Origin: Erythrocercus mccallii | Lineage: Eukaryota; Chordata; Aves; Passeriformes; Dicruridae | NCBI GenBank assembly: GCA_013397435.1 | Contig: VZRG01000301.1 | Coordinates: forward strand, 310,001 to 374,000 | Direction of reading: 5' to 3' | DNA: 64,000 nucleotides | Part shown: in pieces, positions 46,734 to 58,800 of the stretch | Position numbering within the stretch: position 1 is the first letter of the stretch | Layout: each line of letters opens with the position of its first letter | The notes under the pieces: generated by a model | The model's input: the letters and a program-made list of their open reading frames with translations, nothing else | The model's database searches: none | Told to the model about the DNA's origin: nothing | Translations under genes and position numbers: made by a program

Positions 46734-49700
46734 GTAATTTAGTTGCATTTAACTGAGTTACTGTGAAAGGAGCAGAAGTATTTTTTTAAAGTCAGTAGAG
46801 TTCAAAATGTTTTACTAAAATAAAATACAATTGTAGTTTATATTTTAAACTTGATGAAAGTATAATCCATGCAAAAACTTCTCCAACTAATATTAAACAT
46901 ATATTGCTATAATAACAGAGAATCAAAGAAACTAAGCAATCTTTCACTGCACAAGCCATTTCAAGTAGATTGAAAAAAGCCCCAGAGAGCACCAGACATG
47001 CACCTCCAATAAGTGGAGTTTGGATGATTTAAGAGAATTTCCTTTCATACTCTGTGTGAAAATGTTTGTGGAGGTGAAAGTCCAGATTTTATCATACATG
47101 TACTGCAAAATGGAAGAAGAAAACAGAAAAGTATGAATAAAGCAGTTAGAATCCTTGCAAAAGCAGCATGATACACAAAAAAGAAACTAATTTTTGAGTT
47201 TACAAATTGTGCTGTTAGAAAATATGTAAAGGTTGTCTGGGATATATAACTGCCACTTCTTGCTTTAAACATGACTTACTGTTCCTTTCAAGTCCAATAA
47301 TACTCTAATTTATTGTTTTGGTTTTTTTCTGCTAAGAATTTTTATCTTAACAAAAGTTTTTTTCAAAGTTTTCAAAAATGACAAACTATTTTTCCCTTTC
47401 TTATTTTACAAAAGATGAGCATAAAATTATCTGATTATGTAATCAATTCAGTGTCTCTTCCTCATTCCAAAATTTCATACCTCACTGGAGTTACACTACA
47501 TGGAAGATTTGTCTCTTATGAAAGTCAGTTAGAATTTACTGATTTGGCCCTTTGGAGAGCATCTGATTACCAGACAGTCTGGGTGTATGCTATAAACATG
47601 AGAGCAAGGAGTAAAACCAAGACAAATTAAGCTAAATATTCCCTTACACATTTCTCACCTAACAAAATCATGGTTTATTCTTATTGAAATAAATATCATG
47701 TAACTATTAAGTACAGATTTCATTGGTCTAAATAAATACTGAAAAAACTATCCTAGAATCAATCAAAACAACCTTCATATTTCTCAAAGCATGATTTAGC
47801 CATTTGCGTAAAATTTGCACTGTAAATCCGTGACTTTTTTTATTCTTCAAGTTTTCCATTGTTTAGTGTGCATTTAGCCTTACAACCTACTTGTAATTAA
47901 ATGTGGTAAACAAATAAAAATAAATTTTCCTCATTTCTAATCATACAGTGCATGTCTGGGCCTGAGCTATTAGCTGTTTATGCTGATGATTTCTGCATCT
48001 ATGCTCTTAAGTGGGGAGCAGTTGATGAAGTTGTTCCCAACCCAAATCTCTTCTGCCCTGCTGTGCTCTTCCAGCCACAAACTAGACACAACCACAGTAT
48101 TTTCACAGGGCACCACCATAAGTGAGGTTGTAGGGCCAACAGGAATTGCAGATTTACCTGGTAGGTTTCCCAGAATTTCCCCAAGCCCATGCCCTGCTGA
48201 TGAACCTCTTCTATGACAATAACATGGTGGCTCCATGTGTTAGCTCTTTATAATACTAATATATAATATCACCCCTGTAATAAAATATCCACCACCACCT
48301 TTGGACTAACTGCAGATCAAATTTTAGAAATGAGATTTTTCTTGGCAACACCTGCACAAATGATAAAAAGATAAATTAAATAGTCCGACTAAGAAACATT
48401 AAATAGTTCTACTAAGAAAAAGAGAAACCCAGGCACTAAAGTCTATCTGTTTTTATTACATCTAGAAGATAAGGATAATTTTTTTCTTCATTTACTTCTT
48501 TTGGTATGAAATTGCAAAGTAGCTCCTAACATTTCTTAGAACTTCCCCTCCTGGACTTGAAAAAAAAAAAAAAAAAGAGAATTTCAAAAATTATGTATTT
48601 AGCTCATGTAAAAATGGGATATAACCTTTAGAGAGCAGTTAAAAAGTTGAAGAGATTTTCCATGCTTCTCATTGAAAAGACTACACTAATGGTCACACCT
48701 GACATATAAAAGCTTGTAACTGCTGTTACGAAACATTTTCATAAGACTATAAGCTGGTATAACAAAGTACAATATTAATTTACTTTTCTCTAATTCTCTG
48801 ATCAACCTGTGATCAGTGGGGACAGGGAATCTTTAAATGATTAAATATAATTTTTAATGTGTTAGAATATTTTAGCAAAAAATACAATTATTCTATAACT
48901 TTTCATACATTTAGCCCTTTTTGAAGGAAAATAAAATGTCCATCTTCTACGGTGAATTGAATGGAACTCACTGGGTTTGCTTTTCACATGTTATTTCTGT
49001 ATATGGCACAATTCGCAAGACTTGATGAAAAATCCAGAAAGAAAATACTTTGCAGTTTCTATTTGTACAGGACAGCAGATAAACATCTTCAAACTCCGTC
49101 AAATGAACTGAAGAATAATTCATCATTTCTCATGAGCCCTCTAGAAAGCGATAGATCATGATCAAAACCACAATTTTTTTGCACAATTGTTTTACATCAC
49201 ATACAATGTGGTCACCTGCAAGAGAGATTTCATTAGAACTTTCTGTCAGTTATGCTCTGTCATACAGGAGATACAGGCTTCCTTCTTAACACTGTTGTCC
49301 CTGGAGCAGTAACAGCAGGCATTGGCATGTGATTTGAACATCGAAACGAGAGCACAGCACTCCTTTCACTTTATTGCAGAGCCCAGTTCATCATTTAAAC
49401 TATGATCTTCTCTAACTCTGGTATTTAATTCACCTGCAAAAATACTGAGTGTTTTGTGGACATAGGAAGGAATCAGAAGTGATATCTGTGGTTCCAGGAA
49501 GGATAGGGAACATGATTGGAAAATCATAACTAATATGATTGACAAGTAACACATATATACTTACCCAACAAAATACACCCAAATGCTTTTCCTTTATGCT
49601 TATGACCGAGCAGAAATATCTGATTTTTTGATGGGCCAACAAAACCGGATTAACACTCAATAAGAATGAATATATTTTTAAAATAGTCACTAATAGTATT

Positions 49701-50179
49701 TTGTATTACTGCAAAAAGGATCAAAGATTGTCACTGATCCAGTGTTGCATTAGACAATAACTATTCCTGTTTTCTTATAGGCCTCCTACTAACCAATTTT
49801 TGGGTCAGTAAAATACTACATGTTTATAAAACCATGTTGACCATAACTATTTCACAAACATTGGTTAGAGTAGCCATAATTTCTTAACATAAACACATTA
49901 ATTACAGATTTAGATAGTCCAGATTTAGGTTTCCTAAATGGATTTTTTTTTTTTAATTTTCAGATTAGCATTGGCCACGGACCGACTCTTACTAGCCAGA
50001 CAGGCAAAGAACACACAGGAACATGTAACTGTAGTAGTTTTGTACAGAGTCTATTACAATGCTTAAAATAAATCACCAGTGAAATACTCAATTGTACTCT
50101 GAAGAAACAGGCAAACCTAGGAATCACAGCTGCAATATTTTACATTCAGATCCATCTTTGCCCTCTATTAAAATTCCCT

Positions 50180-50210
50180 TTGAGTAGATATTATTTTGAG
50201 TAGATATTAT
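50180..50210. repeat. 2 x 16-bp tandem repeat
   Basis: TTGAGTAGATATTATT is repeated with period 16 (50180-50195, then 50196-50210). Confidence 0.9.
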
Positions 50211-51554
50211 ACCAAAGGATAATGCCTTACCAAATGTTTCTTAGAGATTGTTGTAGAACTTTGAGTTTCATTTGGTATTATACTTATCAGACTCCTTGCA
50301 GGGTGTGATTCATTGTCACCTATGTCCACTGTGTCCTCTTTAAATCAGGCCTTTGTACTACAACATTCTCTTGCAATCTTGAGAATTGTGCATCTAACAG
50401 GAGATGTTTACCTCCTCAATACATTGGAATTCCATCTTAAACTTACAGAACAGAAGCATATTTTTCAGTGGGGTCTTCATCCTGCATGCTGTTCCATACT
50501 AGAAAGATCCAAACAGATTTTGCTAAGAATATTATTTACCTGGCACAAGACCTTCAAAAAACCCCCAGTAAGGGTAGTTAAGAAAGAAAACAGGTGAATA
50601 GATGTTCAGAAATGATATATAAGATTCCTTTTTTTTCCCTAATTTAAATCATCTTAAAATGCTTCTGTTCAGCTGCCAATGCACAAAGTTTAATTTGGCA
50701 GAACTTCTGCTTGGAAGAACACAATGTCCTGAAGTGGATTTTCTTATGGAAAGCCTTCATTTTAGCTTTCAGTAGGCACAATATCCACCAGTGCTGCACC
50801 AGTAAGCTAAATCTAGAGAATGTATATAAACAGAAAGGCAAAGGCTGTGCATTTCCCATTGGTAAATGAGTCAGTTTAAATTAATGGAAACTGGGTACTC
50901 TACAGGGAGTCTAATTGTCATGCAAATTACCATAATTTATCTTATGATTTGTCTGACTTTGTTCTTTCTATTTTTAAATAGAAAGATCCTTAGATTTCTT
51001 CCTGTGATTTACTCCATGAAAGCATTTTGATTTGATTTTGCACATAGGGATACAGCTCTTATTACAGGTATTACTATGGCTAAGTTTCTTTCATATCTGT
51101 GCCCAGAAGACTCAGAACAACTGAACTGGAAACTACTAGCTTTGATATAAAGATAGATTTTCTTATTGACAGTTATAAATAATAAAAATCTAGAAAAAAA
51201 GTTTTCAGTTTGGTCTCATAAATTCAGTGACAACTGAAGCTCCTTGCAAAACTTTTCTGGCATTGTGAAAAGCATCTTGTGATATAATAGAGATAATTGC
51301 AAACACCATTAGAAGGAATGATCTCAATCTTGCATTAGAAATCAAACACCCTTATTTGCCAGTATGCTGTTTTCATAAACTAAAATGAAAACTGTGATAT
51401 CCTTCAGTAATGATCCAAAATGGTTTCATTATTCTCTTTAAGTGGTTGTGTTTTGGACCATCAGAGCAGATTATCATAAGAATTTTAACAAACTTTTGAT
51501 GGTTAAAGCCACACTAAGAATGAGCTATATCCAAGTACAGAAAAAAACCAATAT

Positions 51555-52222
51555 TTTATTTATAATCTTAGTTTAGTGTTTGAACTACAAATTCTTGTTC
51601 TAGAATTGCTTAAAAGATCATGGGTTTTATAGGCTTTCACAAGTAAATTAATTTTTGGGTTTTTTTTTTTTACTTTTTTTTCCATTTTTTCACAGAATGG
51701 TGCTTTTGGTAAATACAGAGCAAATCATTACATGGAGCAAAAAAAGGTTTACTTGTTTTTCTCACTTGCAAAGTTACTGTTATGACTCCATTCTCTGCTG
51801 AATAATTTCAAAAAGGGCATGAGAAAACAAAAGAAAAAAGAGAAAGTGACAAAATAGACCGAATCTCACCACTAGAATTCACCATAAAAATTCTCAAAGT
51901 GTAACAGAATTCTTACAAAATTTCCTAGATCAGTTCTTTTAGGGAATCAAGATCTCCTATGAAAAATATGGCAAATGGGAGTCAGGGTAGATTTGGCAGG
52001 AGACGGGAACGAGGAGGGTAAATAACTGCAGCAAAAACAGGTTCTGAGGAATACACATAATTTTGTCTGCTTTAGATCACAATAGAATTTTTAATAAATA
52101 AATTTCTTTTTCTTTGTAAAGACACTTTTGAAACAGTAGATTTAGCCCAGTCATTTATGTCATTTGTTTTATAAACCATCTTTTGTTGTCCCCCCACCCC
52201 ACCCCTTAATGTCATAAATGTT
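51555..52222 (-). other. LRRC4C: Probable start of the LRRC4C 3' UTR, with a candidate polyadenylation signal
   Basis: The stop codon TAA is at 52225-52223. The sequence beyond is AT-rich with a C-run (52190-52205, plus strand) and T-runs. The first minus-strand AATAAA I find downstream is at 51560-51555, which would give a 3' UTR of about 0.7 kb. Brain transcripts of this family may run further, so this end is only a candidate. Confidence 0.35.
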
Positions 52223-54139
52223 TTAGATTTGAGTCTCTTGAACATTGTCTTTCGAGTTCATTCGGATCAATAACGGTTCATGCACTGAACTGTGTATTGA
52301 ATTTATTGTGTTAACTGTTGTTGTGTGGTTGAAAGGGGATTTATAAGAGTTATAGTGATTTAAGTGCTCATGCTCTATTGCTGGCATGGGCAAATGACTC
52401 TCTATGGGTGTGTCACCTGTAAGCTCATCATCCACATTAATGATCTCTACAGTCCGTGTTGGAGCATGATGGTTCTGCCGGTGATGCTGTTTCCTCATTT
52501 TGTAGAAAATTACCAGCATCACAGCAGCCATGAGAGTGATAGCCACAAAACAACCAATTATGATTTTGGTAGTCTTCATAACCTCATCTATTCCTGGGAT
52601 CCCGTTGTTTGCGTCCGTCACAGGAATGGTGAACGTCTTTTCTGTTGATCTTGTGCTCTGTGGAGTGAGTGAGGTTGTCATGTTAATGGTTTCCCAGTTG
52701 GTAACTGGTGTGGGCCCAACCTGCTCTGTGGTCTGTGCCTCATCCTGAGAAGGTTCCACAGTCTCCACCGTGACGGTTGAAAAGTACGTGTAACCAGGGT
52801 TATCCAGGGCAGTCACATTCAGCGTGGCAGAAGCCGTGGTATTCCCAACAGAGTTACTCACCATGCATGTGTACAAACCCGTGTCTTGCACAGTTACCTT
52901 TGTAAAATTTAACGTGCCATCACTGAGCACAGCAATCCGAACTCTGTATGCCCCGTGCGTCATTACAGATCCATTTGGAGTAATCCAGGATACAGAGGTC
53001 AGGGAGGTTGATGCCCGGCATTTCATCTCTGCAGCCATGCCTTCTGTGACGTTGAGGTCTGCTGGTGGCTCCACTATGACTGGAGCATAACATGTGAAGT
53101 AATTCAGGTCCAGCTCACCAATGTACCTTCCTTTTAAACTGGGAGGCGTGTGGCAACGGGCACAACATGCAGTATTGGAGGGTGCCTTGTCTTTAATCCA
53201 CCAGCTGAGCCAAAGGATATCACAGTTGCAGTTCCAAGGATTGTGGTGCAAGTGGATCCTTTCTAGGCGGAGTGGTGTGAACAGGTCGTGAGGCAGTAGT
53301 GTTAGATTGTTGTGTGCCAGGTTGATCTCTACAAGGGACTGAAGGTTATCAAAAGCATTCCTTTCTATCACTTGAATCTGGGACTGTATCATCCACAGTT
53401 TCTGAAGATGCATTAACCCTTGGAAAGAACCTGGCCGGATGGCAGTCAGGTGATTCCCAGAAAGATCTAACTCATCCAGTTTTACAAGTGGAGTAAGGTT
53501 AGGAATCTCTCGAAGATTGCACATGGCAAGGTTCAAATACCTCAAGTTGGACAGACCTTCAAAGGCACCTTCTGAGATGTATGAAAGCCTTTTCAATTCC
53601 CCCAGATCCAACCTCCGGAGAGATGGGATTCTGTTAAAAGCATAAGAAGGGATGCTCTCAATGGGGTTGTTTCTCAACCACAGTTCCTTCAGTTTTGACA
53701 GGTATACAAAAGCCCCATTTGGGATAGTGGTCAGACGATTGTCAAAGAGTTCCAAAGTGTTGAGATTGGCCAGACCATTGAAAGCCCCTATTTCAATTGT
53801 TCTGATGTGATTCCTGCTGAGCTGCAGGATTTCTAGGTGCCTCAGATGTTTGAAGCTATTAACTTTAATGATTTGGATCTGGTTCTCATGGAGATTGAGT
53901 AGCCGGGTGTTGGTGGAGATGCCGTCTGGCACGTCTCTAAGATTTTTCCGTACACAAATCACCTTACTGAACTGGTTGCTGCATGAGCAGACAGAAGGAC
54001 AAGTTTGAGCCCTCACTAGACCAGCCACCACAAGAAGCTGAAGAGCCAACAGCACCACAAGCAGGGGGTCAAATAGGGCCCTGTTAAACCTAGGACCTAT
54101 CATTATCTGCTGTGGATGTAAGGTCATCTTGTTCAACAT
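52223..54139 (-). CDS. LRRC4C: LRRC4C (netrin-G ligand 1, NGL-1), complete single-exon coding region
   Basis: The 638-residue product is a postsynaptic type I membrane adhesion protein; in known vertebrates it binds netrin-G1 on axons and PSD-95 inside the spine. Visible in order: signal peptide 1-44 (hydrophobic 24-42, predicted cut after VRA before QTCPS); LRRNT cysteines 47, 51, 53, 62; about nine leucine-rich repeats from about 77 to 297; LRRCT starting NPWNCNCDILWL at 300 and closing at Cys350; one Ig-like domain about 355-442 with Cys374 and Cys425 (YTCMVSN); a Thr/Ser-rich stalk; transmembrane helix about 525-546; cytoplasmic tail ending ETQI, a class I PDZ ligand. N-glycosylation sequons lie at 278, 363, 389, 411, 433, 441 and 486. 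The start MLNKMTLHPQ matches the mammalian start as I remember it. Human is 640 aa; this copy lacks one residue in the last LRR (PLRLERI against PLHHLERI) and differs in stalk length. LRRC4 and LRRC4B are the alternative paralogues, but the stalk and tail fit LRRC4C. Confidence 0.97.
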   Translation of the reverse strand: MLNKMTLHPQQIMIGPRFNRALFDPLLVVLLALQLLVVAGLVRAQTCPSVCSCSNQFSKVICVRKNLRDVPDGISTNTRLLNLHENQIQIIKVNSFKHLRHLEILQLSRNHIRTIEIGAFNGLANLNTLELFDNRLTTIPNGAFVYLSKLKELWLRNNPIESIPSYAFNRIPSLRRLDLGELKRLSYISEGAFEGLSNLRYLNLAMCNLREIPNLTPLVKLDELDLSGNHLTAIRPGSFQGLMHLQKLWMIQSQIQVIERNAFDNLQSLVEINLAHNNLTLLPHDLFTPLRLERIHLHHNPWNCNCDILWLSWWIKDKAPSNTACCARCHTPPSLKGRYIGELDLNYFTCYAPVIVEPPADLNVTEGMAAEMKCRASTSLTSVSWITPNGSVMTHGAYRVRIAVLSDGTLNFTKVTVQDTGLYTCMVSNSVGNTTASATLNVTALDNPGYTYFSTVTVETVEPSQDEAQTTEQVGPTPVTNWETINMTTSLTPQSTRSTEKTFTIPVTDANNGIPGIDEVMKTTKIIIGCFVAITLMAAVMLVIFYKMRKQHHRQNHHAPTRTVEIINVDDELTGDTPIESHLPMPAIEHEHLNHYNSYKSPFNHTTTVNTINSIHSSVHEPLLIRMNSKDNVQETQI

Positions 54140-54181
54140 TCATAATTTATTTGGTGTTGGTCCTTCTGGAGTTTGAATCGT
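54140..54181 (-). other. LRRC4C: LRRC4C 5' UTR part of the coding exon
   Basis: These 42 bases lie between a good splice acceptor and the ATG. The start context on the minus strand is AATTATGAATGTTG, a modest Kozak context with A at -3. No in-frame upstream ATG is seen in these bases. The earlier 5' UTR exons of LRRC4C are known in mammals to lie hundreds of kilobases away, and none could be recognised in this window. Confidence 0.75.
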
Positions 54182-54215
54182 CTGAAAGAAAGGAAGAAGG
54201 GAGAAGAACATTAAA
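54182..54215 (-). promoter_or_regulatory. LRRC4C: Splice acceptor of the LRRC4C coding exon
   Basis: Read on the minus strand, a pyrimidine-rich run (CTTCTCCCTTCTTCCTTTCT, followed by TTCAG) precedes the exon, which begins ACGATTC. The AG occupies 54183-54182. This fits the known LRRC4C layout, with all coding sequence in the last exon behind non-coding exons. The branch point was not assigned. Confidence 0.8.
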
Positions 54216-55319
54216 TTAATCTCAAACAGTTATTTTTCTCTTAACAAAGGCTTCTCAAGTCCTTTCAGTCAACACTACCAATTTCTTGAAATTTGATAGT
54301 GAGAACAGGTATAGAATTCCTAATATTATTTTTCTGTACAGATATATATATCAGCTGCAACTGGCAATGAGATAAGAAATAGCCATACGTTAGTTCTCCT
54401 GCACATTCCAATGTACAATGTGCGTAAGTGGATGGCAGATAAGAAGTTCAACAAAATGAATACCTAAAAGAAATGTAACTCAGAGGAGAATTGAAAGAAA
54501 GGACAAGCGTCTCAAAAGGCAAAAGTTAGTAACATATACTAGGAATATACTAAGACAGGAACTATCAGAGTTAACCTTTTTTACACATTGCAAGACAAAA
54601 CAACAGATATATGAAAAGCAAGTGGAGACTCCTGTCTGGCATGGGTAAAAATCTTTGTCTATACAGACATGATTTTTGAATCAGAGTTTAACTAGAGGTC
54701 TCTAAAATTGAGTGTCATGTAGATAATGGGGTAAGATCTTGCCTACAAGAATTAAAAAAAAATAAAAAATTAAGAAGCACACTGAGCATCATCCAATTTA
54801 TTGATATGTTCTCTTCCATTCTTTTGATTGGCACCAGCAGCAGAGAAACACTCATTAGCAAATGTGTACTGAACACAGAAATGAGAATAGTTATTTATTT
54901 GAATGCTGAAAAATACCCCTGTATTTGCAGGGTTGGCAGTTTCATTGGTGCCTTGAAAAAACTCTCAAAAAATTCATACTGCAAAGGGAAAAAAGATCTA
55001 TACACTAAAAATTATCATTACCATTTTAAGAACTTCAGTACTGATTCATGTGTGGCAATTTTTATAGTCCCCAGCCTTTGGTTCATTTTCAATCTGCTGC
55101 TCAGTTCAGGATTCCTCTGTTGCTGAGATTAATGAAATTTCTTATAAATCAGCCAAAAGTAAAGTCTTAGAAATTACAGCAAGCTTAAAACATATTTATA
55201 ACCCAGAACACCCAGATGGATAGTACATATATATTCCATAAAATGAAATACCATAAAGGAATGGTTTTCCACTCCAGGCCCCAAATTGATTCATTTTGTG
55301 TAAAAAAGGAGACTTTTCT

Positions 55320-55475
55320 TTAAAAAAAACAAACCAAACAAAAATTAAAAAAAAAACAAAAAAAAACCAAAACAAAACAAAAAAAAACAACAAAAAAAAC
55401 ACATTTAAAAAACCCCCAACACCTCTTTGCCAAAAAAAACCAAACAAAAACACCCAAATAAAAACCCAAACCAGG
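55320..55475. repeat. A-rich (AAAC)n-like low-complexity tract
   Basis: About 150 bases of A-runs broken by single or double C, inside the LRRC4C intron. It explains the Lys/Asn- and Phe-rich chance frames on both strands. It could be the decayed poly(A) end of a retroposed sequence, but no body is recognisable. Confidence 0.9.
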
Positions 55476-55744
55476 AGACAATATTAACTTTCACATTAAT
55501 TCATTTAAAAAAAGATTTTTTCTAATTACATATTCAGACAATGTGTTTTTGAGAATTCATTTCTGCATTTTAAAAAAACTGTTATAAGGGTTTAGAGCTA
55601 ACAAGTGTTCTCATCTCATTTTTCATAATTTACTGCAGAGAAAGCCAATATAATGGTTAAAAAACTATGAAGGGAACGAGAAAGTCTGAGCTGTATCTCT
55701 TTGCTTGATCTCTCTGTATGTGCTATTTATAAAACATCACTCTT

Positions 55745-55835
55745 GTTATAAAAGATTCATGAAACTAATATGTTTTGCGACCTTGAGCAAGTCACTCAAG
55801 TTCTCTCTCTGCAGCATACACTTCTGTCCCATGGC
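55745..55835 (+). mobile_element. MIR-like ancient SINE core, in the LRRC4C intron
   Basis: GCGACCTTGAGCAAGTCACT followed by CAAGTTCTCTCTCTGCAGC (about 55778-55815) closely matches the conserved middle of MIR/CORE-type SINEs (GACCTTGGGCAAGTCACTTA). The flanks are too diverged to set limits. Such elements predate the bird-mammal split and are rare and decayed in birds. Confidence 0.5.
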
Positions 55836-58800
55836 TCTGGAGAGCCCTGTGGCTGTAGTGTTAGATGTTACTGCTCCCGCCCCTCCATATCTCCCCTCTG
55901 CCAACAACTGTACTCCTGAGCATCAGCTTCATGGGTTTAGGATAATGTACTAGAATAGATGAGGGGCGGCTGCTCTACACACCTTCCTTTTCACTGCAGG
56001 CTCACAAGGTCACTTATCTCTTCAGAGGTGCTGAACAGGATGTATGGAGAAACACTCTAATCACTAAAATTCAAGTTTGCTCGCAAAAGTCCAAGTGTAG
56101 TAAAACTATCTTCAAAAAGCAGGTGAAAAGGTCATAGTTCCCATCTTTCTTACACAGTTATGAAGAAAAACTTGTCATTGTGGTCAGAAGAATTCTGTTA
56201 GAACCTAATATCAATTTTATGTCCTTAGTTAAGATCTGTGACCCATGAATTTTGCTGCTGAATAATAATTAGCCATCATCTGTGATAGTTAATCTATTGT
56301 ATTAGAATTTTTGTCACTTTTTTTTTTTTTCTGGGCAGTAATTTGTTTTTCCTTTCTTGTTTTCAAAATTCTTCTAAAAGTTATACTCTAAGGACTTGGA
56401 TAAATAATGAATTCCATTAACAAGTAATATAACAAACACAGAAACACAACAAACCAATTATTTTACCATTGCACTGGTACAATGTTTTTGTCTTCACTAA
56501 AACTGGGGTGAGAACTCAGCCTGCTATGCCTGCCTTCAGAGCTGCCAGTAATCCTTGTCTGCAAGGCTGGTGAGGCACAGGTAGCATGTGGGACTTGCAG
56601 AGGTACAGGAATCTTCTCAGACCAATTCACTACTAAAGGCCAGCTTTGTAGGATGTCACATATAGTGTCTCTACCTTTCTTTTTGTGACTGTCTGCTCTC
56701 AGTCCTGTATCCTGGATCCCCTGAAGGACCAGGAAAACTATAGCATTTGTGGAACAAAAAAGTACAGAAAACTAAGAAAGGCCATGGGAGAGCAAGCACC
56801 CTCAACATGAGACTGTGTATGCACCAAGTCTCTTCAGCTGCTCTTTCCTAGCCTCCACAAAGCTGATGAACTCAAGCCTAGCAGCAAGCACTCCAAGGCA
56901 CTTTCCTTCTGTTCCAAGTATTTGAACCTGATGGTATCTCCCAACATTTCCTTTACCTAGTTCCTCATCCAGCAAATCTTCCCTTTTCATCACTATACAT
57001 ACACTCCGTGGACAAAAAAAGTTTACTTGAATGCAGTACATCATTAAAACAAATAAATTATCCAGTTATGAGACTGATCAGTAAATGTTGTCTAACTCAA
57101 CCAAAATGTTTCCCTGTCTCAGTTGCAAAGAGATTTTTGAAATAAATGCTTTTATCTTCTTAAGATGAACTCCCTATATCCTTCCTATTTTTGGTTATTG
57201 ACTGAAACAATGAATCATTCACATAGAACAGCTTTTTCCTTCTACTGAAGGCCAAAATCGCCTGTGGCTTTTACATTTATTTTTCTCCCTAGTCCTGTGC
57301 TAGGGATGTCTCAATCAAACATATGCCTCAGTACAACGATCTGTCAAAGACCTCTAGGGAAATCTAACACTGTCAGGTTTCTGTAAAATTCAAATCTGCA
57401 TATTTCAAATACAAGTTTGGTTGCTGACTAATTGATAGCTTCTCTGAGTCTATAATTTTGAAGACAGGATCACCATTTTGTGGTAGGTGAATACAAAGTT
57501 CTAGATATGTTTTCACATGTATGTTTGATCTTTCTGTGTTTGTCTAAGCCATATCTTATTTAATATATAAATACAGAATATTTATATTGCCATCCCTCTG
57601 CAAGATTTTCCAGGAGGCAGTGAGAGCAAATCTTAGTTTTTGCAGCCACCATTTGATTTAACTTTGGATTTATTTATATTACTTGACTTTTCCCCCTCTT
57701 TTTTGGCAATACAGGATACAAAATGCAATTTTTAGGATAACACCACACTAAGCAGACTTGGTGCTGCTAAAGTACAGGGGAGCTGATGATCCAAAAAAGT
57801 GACCATGATCAGCAGGAAATACACCTTGTTAGTCCTCACTTCCAGCTAGTGAGGTTTGCATGAGGCTGACATACAGCAGTTAGATTCCTCGTGGCAGGAA
57901 GAATGTAGTAAAAAGATCCTTTCTTTTATACTGGTGGTTTTCCAGAGCTCAGAGGTTAAATATTCAGGAAGTCTTGGTGCGGGTATTTCATATCAGGTTA
58001 GTTTTAAATCATAAATATCTTGGAAATACCCTGGAAAAAAATTAGCCAGCACAAAATCACAGTGGAAAATTAATTTAAAGCCTTGAAGGATGTTATGGAA
58101 ATATTTTAATGGGTTTTACATAAAGATCCATCTGGAGCTCTGTACTAGAGTAATTTACTATTCAATACCTATTTATGCTAGAGACACATGAAGTTTTAGA
58201 TTTACAAACCCACACATGGAACACAGACCATCAACCAGCTTCTTCAGTCTTTGTTGACACCTCTTTGTCTTCTAAGTAATTTTTTTTCATTTTTACAGTA
58301 CTAAAATAGCAACTCTATGGTCAATTCAATACCACGAGTGCCCTCTGCTGTATAGTCAGAAAAATTTAGCTTAAAATGTTAAGAATTTCCTTACTACACA
58401 GTTGGTTCCCCAGACACAGTACAATTATCAAATGTGTTTCCAAACATGACCTTAAGACTCTCTGTGACATTGCTCTAATTACTACAGGATATATTGTCTC
58501 ATTTTTTAGCACAGTAATGTATATTCTCTTTATGGCCATGGAGACATTCCCAGACATATATGGAAAGTTGTTCATTTGGTTTTCTATTTGCACAGAAATG
58601 GAAAAACCTTTTTTTCTGAAATTGACAGAGCAAATTTGATATGCGTGTTCTCCTCTGTATAGCTTATCTGACCTTTCATTACTCGATGTACTACACATTT
58701 TCCTCTGAGCTAAAAGCAGTGCCCTCTCAAGATCCAGAGCAGAAGATGAAGCAAGGAACAACAGAGATAATCTACCTCTGCAGCTATGCAAAATGCAGCT

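Larger units (their letters stand above)
42834..51554. other. Intergenic sequence beyond the LRRC4C 3' end
   Basis: No coding gene recognised. A GC-richer patch at about 47960-48240 has three overlapping chance frames on both strands. A longer LRRC4C 3' UTR could extend into the right end of this block. Confidence 0.5.

Noticed and set aside
52364..53090. Plus-strand frames opposite LRRC4C (72-94 codons)
   Set aside because: They are shadows of the real minus-strand coding exon.
58366..58791. 141-codon minus-strand open frame in the LRRC4C intron
   Set aside because: No recognisable domain or splice context, an overlapping frame on the other strand, and a length still plausible by chance in 64 kb. 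A translated database search with a vertebrate hit would reverse this.
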